Below, piece after piece: positions 1 to 9,700 of a stretch of 64,000 bases of DNA. Position numbers and translations under genes: made by a program. A model generated the notes under the pieces. It worked only from the letters and a program-made list of their open reading frames with translations, made no database searches and was not told the origin of the DNA. Each line of letters starts with the position of its first letter. Positions within the stretch are counted from its first letter, which is position 1. The stretch spans positions 186,001-250,000 of the forward strand of contig NZ_NIUY01000002.1 of assembly GCF_002205795.1 (NCBI RefSeq), read 5' to 3'. Source of the DNA: Chryseobacterium sp. VAUSW3. GTDB taxonomy: Bacteria; Bacteroidota; Bacteroidia; Flavobacteriales; Weeksellaceae.

Positions 1-1107
<1,107 letters not shown>

Positions 1108-1110
1108 TTA

Positions 1111-1118
1111 CAAAAATA
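1111..1118 (-). promoter_or_regulatory. -7 promoter element of ligA
   Basis: On the minus strand this reads TATTTTTG, a perfect match to the Bacteroidetes -7 consensus TAnnTTTG. It ends 18 bases before the ligA start codon. No good TTTG at the usual -33 spacing was found. Confidence 0.5.
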
Positions 1119-1215
1119 CTAATTCTATAGAAACAATAACTTCAATAGCTTATTTTAAATAAAAACATATAAAATTAAATTTACTCCTAATTTTTATATG
1201 GGTTGTCTTTATAAA

Positions 1216-1248
1216 TTGTATTAATTTTAAAAATAAATACTAATTTAG
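1216..1248 (+). promoter_or_regulatory. Candidate promoter of amt
   Basis: TTG at 1216-1218 is followed after 22 bases by TAATTTAG at 1241-1248, one mismatch from TAnnTTTG. The ATG of amt is 21 bases downstream. The match is imperfect, so this is tentative. Confidence 0.35.
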
Positions 1249-1269
1249 CAGGGGTAAAAATAAAAAAAT

Positions 1270-2616
1270 ATGAAAATTGAGAAAAGATGGATTGCTTCTT
1301 TTGTTGTAATTACAATGATTTCAATCGCGGCATTATTCTGGAAAACTGAAATTCCTGTCCCAAACTCCGGCGAATTCCTCAGCGAAGACCAAATTGTAGG
1401 TGCTGATGTTGCCTGGATTTTAGCCGCAGCAGGTTTGGTTTTGTTGATGACTCCCGGCCTTTCGTTTTTCTATGGCGGAATGGTGGGTAGCAAAAACGTG
1501 ATTTCCACCATGTTGCAGAGTTTTATTGCACTGGGTGTAATTTCCATTCTTTGGGTGGTTGTTGGTTTCAGTCTTTCCTTTGGTGAAAGTTTAGGTTTCA
1601 CTTTCAATGGCATTCATTACGGTATCATCGGAAATCCTTTGAGTTACCCTTTTTTCAGTAGGGTAGGTACAGTTCCACATCATTTAATGGCGCACACAAT
1701 TCCTTTTATTTTGTTCGCATTGTTTCAAATGAAATTTGCGGTAATTACACCGGCTTTAATCACTGGTTCGTTTGCTGAAAGGGTTCGTTTTATTTCCTAT
1801 CTTTTATTTATGGTTCTATTCAGTTTGTTTATATATACGCCACTTTGCCACATGGTTTGGCATCCGGAAGGTTTGCTGAATAAATTTTTCGGAGTAAAAG
1901 ATTTCGCCGGAGGAACGGTAGTTCACATGAGTGCAGGTTTCGCAGCACTTGCCGGCGCAATTGTTTTGGGACGAAGAAAAAATCCACATCATCAACCTTC
2001 GAATATTCCATTTGTTTTATTAGGAACCGGAATGCTTTGGTTTGGATGGTTTGGTTTCAATGCTGGTTCTGCTTTAGCGGCTAATGCAACTGCTGCGATG
2101 GCTTTTGGTACCACCACCATTGCTTCGGCTTCCGCAATGATCACCTGGATATTTTTTGATCGAATTAATGGAAGAAAAGTCTCTGCCTTAGGCGCTTCCA
2201 TTGGTGCGGTTGTTGGCTTGGTAGCAATTACCCCAGCTGCGGGATTTGTAACAATTGCTGAAAGTCTGTTCATCGGGTTTATCTCTGCAATTATTTCTAA
2301 TTCAATGATGCACTGGAAAAAACTCAAAAAAATAGATGACACTTTGGATGTCTTTGCCTGTCATGGCGTAGGAGGAATTATGGGAATGATTCTTACCGCA
2401 ATTTTTGCGCATGGCGAAAATTCAAGTTTGTTGCATGGGGGCTGGTCGGTTTTTGGGCATCACATGCTGGCTTTGGTTCTGGTTTCGGCGTTTACATTTT
2501 TTGGAGCTTTATTACTCTACAAAATCACTGATTTCATCATTCCACTGCGGGTTTCGGAAGAATCAGAGCACCTCGGACTTGATCTTTCTCAGCACGATGA
2601 ATCCATTGGTATTTAA
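1270..2616 (+). CDS. amt: Ammonium transporter Amt
   Basis: This is a 448-residue polytopic inner-membrane protein of the Amt/MEP/Rh family, which conducts ammonium/ammonia into the cell for nitrogen assimilation. The family start of the pore domain, AWILAAAGLVLLMTPGLSFFYGG, is present from about residue 48, and the twin pore histidines are visible in the segments VVHMSAGFAALAGA and FACHGVGGIMGM. An extra hydrophobic N-terminal segment (residues 8-24) may be a signal peptide or an additional helix. No glnB/glnK PII gene is adjacent, although such genes often accompany amt. The gene is monocistronic, closed by a strong terminator shared with the convergent E1 gene. Confidence 0.95.
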   Translation: MKIEKRWIASFVVITMISIAALFWKTEIPVPNSGEFLSEDQIVGADVAWILAAAGLVLLMTPGLSFFYGGMVGSKNVISTMLQSFIALGVISILWVVVGFSLSFGESLGFTFNGIHYGIIGNPLSYPFFSRVGTVPHHLMAHTIPFILFALFQMKFAVITPALITGSFAERVRFISYLLFMVLFSLFIYTPLCHMVWHPEGLLNKFFGVKDFAGGTVVHMSAGFAALAGAIVLGRRKNPHHQPSNIPFVLLGTGMLWFGWFGFNAGSALAANATAAMAFGTTTIASASAMITWIFFDRINGRKVSALGASIGAVVGLVAITPAAGFVTIAESLFIGFISAIISNSMMHWKKLKKIDDTLDVFACHGVGGIMGMILTAIFAHGENSSLLHGGWSVFGHHMLALVLVSAFTFFGALLLYKITDFIIPLRVSEESEHLGLDLSQHDESIGI

Positions 2617-2625
2617 TTTTAATGA

Positions 2626-2663
2626 AAAAAGCACCGTTTCAATCTCGGTGCTTTTAGTTTTTT
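2626..2663. terminator. Bidirectional terminator between amt and the E1 gene
   Basis: AAAAGCACCG (2627-2636) and CGGTGCTTTT (2646-2655) form a perfect 10-bp stem. A T-run follows on the plus strand, and the A-run 2625-2630 gives six T on the minus strand. It serves both convergent genes. Confidence 0.85.
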
Positions 2664-4734
2664 AATGACTTAACATTTCCTTTATTTTCTCAGAAACCTT
2701 TTCCCCATTCGGCAGCATTTCTTTTTCTAGAATTAAGTTGATTGGAACTGCAGGTAAATTTAATGAACCCATTGCTTCAACTGGCGCGTCGAGATATTTA
2801 AAACATTCTTTGGTGATGCGGTGTGCAAATGCTTCGGCAAATGAATTATTGAGCTGCTCTTCGGTAAGAACCAGGCATTTGCTGTGGATTTTTACGCTTT
2901 CGAATACTAATTTTTCATCGAGTGGAATTAAGGTTCTCAGGTCGATAATTTCTACTCTGCCTGGGAAATTTGCTGCGGCTTCTTTTGCCCAGTAAACGCC
3001 CATTCCGTAGGTGACAATGACCATGGTTCTGCCTTTTTCAGTTTCCGTTTTATCGGCCTCTTTGATGATGTTAGCTTTTCCGAACGGTAAAATGTAATCT
3101 TCCGCAGGCTCAATGGTTTTCGCATCTTCGGTTCCCGGAACTTTGCTCCAGTAAAGCCCTTTATGTTCCAGCATTACCACAGGATTGGGATCATAATAAG
3201 CTGCTTTCAGCAAACCTTTGAAATCTGCAGCGTTGCTCGGATAAGCGATTTTGATTCCTTTGATATTTGCGAGAATGCTTTCTACACTTCCGCTGTGATA
3301 AGGTCCGCCACCACCATAAGCGCCAATGGGAACGCGGATGATATTGCTCACCGGAAATTTTCCGTTAGATAAGTAATTTGATTTTGAAATCTCTGTAATG
3401 AGTTGGTTAATTCCGGGATAAATATAGTCGGCAAACTGTACTTCGACAATAGGTTTTAGGCCAACAGCACTCATCCCAACAGTGGATCCGATAATATATG
3501 CTTCCTGAATCGCGGTATTGAAAACTCTTTTATTACCGAATTTCTTGCCTAAAGTTACTGCTTCACGGAACACTCCGCCGATTCTTTCACCTACATCCTG
3601 TCCGTAAAGCAATGCTTCCGGATGTTTCCACATAATTTCCTGAATGGCATGGATGGCCGCATCTACCATAACAATTTTTTCTTGTCCTTTTGGTTCTCTT
3701 TCGCCGGATTCTTCTGTAATCGGGGTCGGAGCAAAAATGTGTTCTGTAACAGTTTCCGGTTTCGGATCTTCAGCTGAAATTGCCTTTTCAAATGCGTGTT
3801 CCGCTTCTGTCCTAGCGTTTTTTTCAATCTTGTTCAGAAGATCTTCGCTGATGCCGTCTTCGATTAATCTGTTTCTTAACATCTTTCCCGGATCTTTTGC
3901 ACGGTGTTTTGCCAGATCATCCTCATCTCTGTAAAATTCACGCCGAACGCCTGAAGTGTGGTGACCAATGAGAACAGTTTTCGCACAAACAAGTATCGGC
4001 TTTCTTTCTGACCGCACAAAATCGACGGCTTTTTTCATGGCTTCAAAACTCTCTATAAAATCGGTTCCGTCCACACGCATTCTGTTTAATCCCACAAAAC
4101 CCGCAGCATAATCGTACGCATCTGAAGTTCTTGCTTCTTCTTTTGTTACTGAAATTCCCCATTCGTTATCCTGAATAAGAAATATAATGGGCAGCTGATG
4201 CAGGGCCGCAAACTGAAATGCTTCAGCAACTTCACCCTCGGTCACAGAATTGTCGCCTAAACTGCAGACAACAACAGGATTTTGGTCATAAGTTTCAAGA
4301 TTGAATTCCTGAATATATTTAATTCCCTGTGCAATTCCGGTGGTAGGAATCGCCTGCATACCGGTGGCGGAACTTTGGTGAATTATTTTTGGTAAATCTT
4401 CTTCGCGACTCGACGGGTGTGAATAATAGGAGCGGCCGCCGGAAAAAGGATCATCGGCTTTAGCTAAAAGCTGGAGCATTAAGCGGAAGGGCTCAAAACC
4501 AATTCCAAGCAGTAAACTTTCGTCGCGGTAGTATGGTGAAACCCAGTCGTCCTTTGTTAACTGGTAAGCTGTAGCCAACTGAATGGCTTCGTGTCCGCGT
4601 GAGGTGCTGTGAACATACTTGGTGATATTCCTATTTTCTTCATAAATGTCGGCCATCGCTTTTGCCAGCATCATGTGATTAAAGGCTTTTAATAAAATCT
4701 CCTCTGATATGTGTTTTTTTGTGCCTATTTCCAT
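2662..4734 (-). CDS. Fused 2-oxoacid dehydrogenase E1 (alpha+beta; branched-chain or pyruvate type)
   Basis: A single 690-residue chain joins the E1 alpha and E1 beta subunits of a thiamine-diphosphate-dependent 2-oxoacid dehydrogenase, which decarboxylates a 2-oxoacid and passes the acyl group to the lipoyl E2 protein. The ThDP motif begins GDNSVTEGE at about residue 160 and ends at QDNEWGIS. The beta half starts near residue 355 (the segment ending LLYGQDVGE) and continues through the transketolase C-terminal domain. The fused form is common in Bacteroidetes and is usually annotated as branched-chain. The exact substrate cannot be told from sequence. The frame can be extended by ten codons to 4764, but the ATG at 4734 is preferred because the -7 element lies inside that extension. 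E2 and E3 genes are not in the window. Confidence 0.9.
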   Translation of the reverse strand: MEIGTKKHISEEILLKAFNHMMLAKAMADIYEENRNITKYVHSTSRGHEAIQLATAYQLTKDDWVSPYYRDESLLLGIGFEPFRLMLQLLAKADDPFSGGRSYYSHPSSREEDLPKIIHQSSATGMQAIPTTGIAQGIKYIQEFNLETYDQNPVVVCSLGDNSVTEGEVAEAFQFAALHQLPIIFLIQDNEWGISVTKEEARTSDAYDYAAGFVGLNRMRVDGTDFIESFEAMKKAVDFVRSERKPILVCAKTVLIGHHTSGVRREFYRDEDDLAKHRAKDPGKMLRNRLIEDGISEDLLNKIEKNARTEAEHAFEKAISAEDPKPETVTEHIFAPTPITEESGEREPKGQEKIVMVDAAIHAIQEIMWKHPEALLYGQDVGERIGGVFREAVTLGKKFGNKRVFNTAIQEAYIIGSTVGMSAVGLKPIVEVQFADYIYPGINQLITEISKSNYLSNGKFPVSNIIRVPIGAYGGGGPYHSGSVESILANIKGIKIAYPSNAADFKGLLKAAYYDPNPVVMLEHKGLYWSKVPGTEDAKTIEPAEDYILPFGKANIIKEADKTETEKGRTMVIVTYGMGVYWAKEAAANFPGRVEIIDLRTLIPLDEKLVFESVKIHSKCLVLTEEQLNNSFAEAFAHRITKECFKYLDAPVEAMGSLNLPAVPINLILEKEMLPNGEKVSEKIKEMLSH

Positions 4735-4740
4735 ATAAAA

Positions 4741-4748
4741 CAAATATA
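4741..4748 (-). promoter_or_regulatory. -7 promoter element of the E1 gene
   Basis: TATATTTG on the minus strand matches TAnnTTTG perfectly. Only six bases separate it from the ATG at 4734, so the predicted transcript start is within about 3 bases of the start codon. No clear -33 TTTG was found. The element decides the start codon choice for the gene. Confidence 0.6.
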
Positions 4749-4931
4749 AAAATTTTAATGACAATAATAAAACTACTGTTTGTGGGAACTGGATTAATAG
4801 CTGAGAAAACTGCTATCTGCAATTATTTCACAAAAGTGGTGTAAACACGATCTGTTAATGGCTGAAAATATTGTGATTTGATAAAAGAAAATCCAAAAAA
4901 CTAAATTATTCTAAATTTCATTTATTTATTA

Positions 4932-4939
4932 TATATTTG
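4932..4939 (+). promoter_or_regulatory. -7 promoter element of the T9SS protein gene
   Basis: TATATTTG, a perfect TAnnTTTG match, ends 25 bases before the ATG at 4965. The remaining intergenic DNA back to 4749 is AT-rich with no other clear feature. Confidence 0.55.
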
Positions 4940-4964
4940 GAAGACAATTTTAAAATAACGACAT

Positions 4965-6557
4965 ATGAAAAAATTATTACTTTCGTGCTTACTTGGTTTA
5001 GGGATTGGTGCTCATGCACAACTAAACTATGTAGGCGATTTTGAAGAAGCCACTAATGTGGGACAGTATGCACAGTTCGGAGGTGGAACAATCGCAGCAG
5101 CTGCTGCATGCTCGGGAACATTAGGTGGTCAGTTGGCCATTGGTGGCACCGTTACACAAACCGGATGGATGGTTTTAAATGATGTTCTTGAAGAAGAATT
5201 TGGTAAAATCAATAACGGCCAGGAAGCGGCTATAAGTTTTAATTACAAAAAGGCAGCCGGAGTAACCGGAACTTTGTACGCAGCAGTATTTACCTATGTT
5301 GCAGCTTCTAATGCATGGAACATCGAATATGTTAGCACGGGCACAGTTTTGGGAAGTGCAGCGATTACAACATGTACTCAAAAAACCGGGATAATTCCTG
5401 CAGGAAAAATGCAGCCGGGGCAATCTTATGGGTATGGTGCATGGTTTGTTCCATCTGGCTCAACCACTGGAAATGTTTTTGTAGATGATTTATCAATAGT
5501 TCAACAGTCTGTAACTGCAGTTCCTGCTTGTACAACATTTACGAATCCAACATCGGGAGCTGTTTTGCCGTCAGGAACCAATACCTTCACTTGGCAAGCA
5601 GTGCCAACAGCAGTAAATTACATCCTTACGGTAGGTACTACACCTGGTGGAAATGACGTTTTTGGTGGTGTTGTAGCAGGAACCTCTCAGAATGTAGCGC
5701 TTGCACCTAATACAACTTATTACACAACAGTAACACCTTGGAATACAGTAGGGGAAGCTTCAGGCTGTACAGGAATTACGTTCTCAACCAATAATGTCAT
5801 TACTTACTGCGGTCCGTTAACTTCCAGCGCGCCTACGGCTGTAGCACCTATAAAATCAGTGAACTTTGCGGGAACTACCAAGACTTCAGATGCTACAGCA
5901 ACAACAATTGGGGCATTCCCTGCGTATGAAGATTTTACCACAACAATTTTTGAAGTTAAAGATAATGTAACATCCCTTCCGCTTACTGTATTAGGAACCA
6001 CTAACGGAAATCCTGTAAATGGCTGGGCAATGTCGGTATTTATTGACTGGAACAGCGATGGTGATTTTGATGATGCAGGTGAGTCTTATTTCAATACTAC
6101 TGCTACAATGATCAGAAAGGTTAATTTGCCTGATAATCCAATTTCATTAACCGGTAATATTGCAATTCCTGCAGGAACTTCTTATGGACAGAAAAGAATG
6201 AGGGTTAAATATAATTTCTCAGGAACAGCAATTCATACCTCATTGGTATCTGCCTGCGCTCAAATGGTTAACGGACAAGCAGAAGATTATACAATCAATT
6301 ATCAACAATTCCTTGCGGTAGACGATCTAAATAAGTCGGATGTTTCTGTTTATCCAAATCCATTTACCGATGTAGTTAAAATCTCCGATATCAAAGGAGT
6401 AAAATCAATCAATATCGTAGATGCATCAGGCCGAACTGTGAAAACCTTGGCACCTGCTGCTGAGCTAAACCTCGGGCATCTGAAATCAGGAATGTATTTC
6501 GTGAATTTACAGTATGCTGACGGTTCTGTAAAAACAGTGAAGTCAATTAAAAAATAA
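4965..6557 (+). CDS. Secreted protein with GEVED domain and type IX secretion sorting domain
   Basis: This 530-residue protein has a Sec signal peptide (MKKLLLSCLLGLGIGAHAQ), so it enters the periplasm, and a C-terminal T9SS type A sorting domain that begins near VYPNPFTD at about residue 462 and ends in KSIKK. It should therefore be exported across the outer membrane and anchored or released. Between these lie a fibronectin III-like stretch (about 180-275) and a GEVED-type domain containing FIDWNSDGDFDDAGE and NGQAEDYTINY. No catalytic domain is recognised. It is probably an adhesin-like or carbohydrate-contacting surface protein, and the specific role is unknown. Confidence 0.88.
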   Translation: MKKLLLSCLLGLGIGAHAQLNYVGDFEEATNVGQYAQFGGGTIAAAAACSGTLGGQLAIGGTVTQTGWMVLNDVLEEEFGKINNGQEAAISFNYKKAAGVTGTLYAAVFTYVAASNAWNIEYVSTGTVLGSAAITTCTQKTGIIPAGKMQPGQSYGYGAWFVPSGSTTGNVFVDDLSIVQQSVTAVPACTTFTNPTSGAVLPSGTNTFTWQAVPTAVNYILTVGTTPGGNDVFGGVVAGTSQNVALAPNTTYYTTVTPWNTVGEASGCTGITFSTNNVITYCGPLTSSAPTAVAPIKSVNFAGTTKTSDATATTIGAFPAYEDFTTTIFEVKDNVTSLPLTVLGTTNGNPVNGWAMSVFIDWNSDGDFDDAGESYFNTTATMIRKVNLPDNPISLTGNIAIPAGTSYGQKRMRVKYNFSGTAIHTSLVSACAQMVNGQAEDYTINYQQFLAVDDLNKSDVSVYPNPFTDVVKISDIKGVKSINIVDASGRTVKTLAPAAELNLGHLKSGMYFVNLQYADGSVKTVKSIKK

Positions 6558-6579
6558 GATTTTTAATAATTAATAGAAG

Positions 6580-6607
6580 GCGGCAGATTTATCTGTCGCT
6601 TTTTTTT
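6580..6607 (+). terminator. Terminator of the T9SS protein gene
   Basis: GCGGCAGAT (6580-6588) pairs with ATCTGTCGC (6591-6599), a nine-pair stem with one G-T wobble, followed by eight T. Confidence 0.85.
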
Positions 6608-6703
6608 GCACCTGTGTTATAAGGACTGATATCAATTTTTTATGTTTTAGCAGCTTTTTTCTAAACATATTTTACCCTAATTTTACCAAAATTCTTCTTT
6701 ATA

Positions 6704-9700
6704 ATGTATTTAATTTTCGATACCGAGACTACAGGTTTACCAAAAAATTTCAGCGCACCACTCTCTGATTCCGACAACTGGCCCAGAATGGTTCAGATTG
6801 CGTGGCAGTTGCACGACCGGAACGGGAATCTGCTAGAAAATCAGGATTATATCATCAAACCTGAAGGATACGATATTCCTTTCAACGCTACCCGGATTCA
6901 TGGGATTTCTACTAAAATTGCTAAAGAAGAAGGTCGTGATCTCGCAGAGGTTTTGGCGGAATTTCAGGAAGTTTTAAAGAAAACGGAAGTGGTTGTAGGG
7001 CACAATATTGATTTCGATTATAATATTGTAGGTGCTGAATTTCACAGAAAAGATTTTGAAAATACACTTGAAAAAATTCCATCTGCAGATACCATGGAGC
7101 TTGGAACCGATTTCTGTAAACTCGGCGGTGGAAAAAACGGCAGATATAAATCACCAAAATTAGTCGAACTCTACGAAAAACTCTACAACGAAAAATTCGA
7201 TGAAGCACACAATGCTGCAGCCGACGTAAACGCAACCGCACAGATTTTCTTCGAAATGATCCGGATTGGTGTTATTCCGGCGGAAAAAATCAAAATGTCC
7301 GATTCAGAATTTCAGGATTTTATCAGCAGTCATCCGAATACTTTCCCGCCATTTGCGATTATTATCAGAAGGCAGGTGGCGGCTTCCAAAAAGAAGAAAA
7401 AAGTTGATTTTGGTGATACGGATGAGATTGAAATCGGCGACTATTTCAATTTCCATAACCACAGTATTTACTCATCACTGCAGGCTTCAACGCATATTTC
7501 TGATCTTGTAAAAAAAGCCTTGGTCAATAATTTTTCGGCGGTAGGATTGGTTGATCTGGGGAATATGATGGGCGCTTTCAAGTTTGTTTCCGAAGTAGAG
7601 AAAGCCAATGCAAACATTAAAAAAACATATAAAGAATACGAAGAAAATAAATTAAAAGCACAGGAAGAAGGCAGGGAATTTACCGACACCGAACCCAGAA
7701 AAGACCCGCTGATTCCGGTAATTGGCTGCGAGTTTTATATTTCCGACCGGCCGGAGCAGAAACAGTTTACCAAAGATGATCCCGACCGCAGGACCAACGT
7801 GGTTCTACTTGCGAAAAATTTTAACGGATATAAAAATCTGGCAAAACTTTCGAGTTTAGGTTATGTTAACGGCTTTTATTTTGGTGTTCCGAGGATTTCA
7901 AGGCAGATGATTGCGGAATATCGTAAAGATGTTATCGCCCTTACAGCCGGAACTTTGGGAGATATTCCCAATACCGTTCTTGAATTTGGTGAACAGAAAG
8001 GAGAGGAAATTTTCCGGTGGTGGAAAGATACTTTTGGTGACGATTTTTACGTACAGATCCAGAATCATGAAGTGGAGGAAGAGGAGCATTTAAATGAAGT
8101 TTTGCTGGAATTTGCTGAGAAATATGATGTAAAGATTTTAGCACAGAATGAAACATTCTACACCGAAAAAGAAGATGCCAACATTCAGGATATTTTATAC
8201 TGTATTAAAGACGGGGAGAAGCTTTCTTCTCCTGTAGGTAAGGGTTTTGGCAAGAGACGCGGGCTTCCGTCCAACGAATTCTACATTAAAAACAGTGATG
8301 AACTGAAGCAGGCTTTCATCCAGTTTCCTGATGCTTTTGAAGCGTATTCAGAATTTCTGGCAAAGTTTGAACCCTATACTTTAAAACGTGACGTTCTCCT
8401 TCCCGAGTTCGATATTCCTGAGGAATTTTTAAGTAAAGAAGATAAAATTGACGGCGGAAAACGCGGAGAAAACGCTTATCTCAGACATTTAACTTATGAA
8501 GGCGCAGCAAAAAGATATGGCGAAATTACTGATGAAATAAGGGAGCGGCTGGATTTCGAGCTTGAAGTTATTGCCAACACCGGCTATCCCGGCTATTTCC
8601 TTATCGTTCAGGATTTCTGTAACGAAGCCCGCAAAATGGGCGTTTGGGTTGGCCCTGGGCGTGGTTCTGCTGCAGGATCTGCCGTAGCGTACTGTACAGG
8701 AATCACCAATGTGGATCCTATTAAATACGATTTGCTATTTGAGCGTTTTCTGAATCCTGAAAGGATTTCCATGCCGGATATTGATATCGATTTCGATGAC
8801 GAAGGACGTGACAAAATCATCAAATGGGTGGTTGAAAAATACGGTAAGACCAATGTTGCCCAAATTATCACTTACTCAGTGTTAGGCGGGAAATCAGCCA
8901 TAAAAGATGCCGGTAGGGTACTCGATATTTCAATTCCGGAAACCAATAACATAGCGAAACTCATTCCCTCAACTCCAGGGATGAATATTGCGAAAGCTTT
9001 TGCAAAATTCGATAAATTAAGTCCTGAAGATAAAGTTCTGGCTCAGGAAATGAAAGATATCCTCGAAAACAAGCAGGATTCCAGATTTGGAGTGCTCTCG
9101 GCAGCGCAGCGTATGGAAGGTTGCATCCGAAATACCGGAATTCATGCCTGCGGTGTGATTATAACTCCGGAAGATATTTCGAATCTTGTCCCGATCACTA
9201 TTGCAGCGAAAGATCCGGATATTTTAGTGTCACAGTTCGATAACTCGGTAGCTGAAAGTGCAGGCCTCCTAAAGATGGACTTTTTGGGTTTGCGGACTTT
9301 AACCATTATTAAACACGCCATTAAACTCATCAAAGAACGCCACGGAATCGAAATTAATCCGGATGAAATTCCCCTGGATGATCTCAAAACCTATCAGCTG
9401 TTCCAAGAGGGGAGAACCATTGGGATTTTTCAGTATGAAAGTCCCGGAATGCAGAAATACATGCGCGAACTGAAACCTACTCAGTTTGCGGATTTAATTG
9501 CGATGAACGCGCTTTACCGTCCCGGACCTATAAAGTACATCCCGAATTTCATCAACCGTAAAAATAAGTTGGAAGAAACGGTGTATGATTTAAAGGAAAC
9601 CGAAGAATTCCTCGCAGAAACTTACGGAATTACGGTTTATCAGGAACAGGTAATGCTTTTGTCGCAAAAATTGGCGAATTTTACCAAAGGTGAAGCCGAT

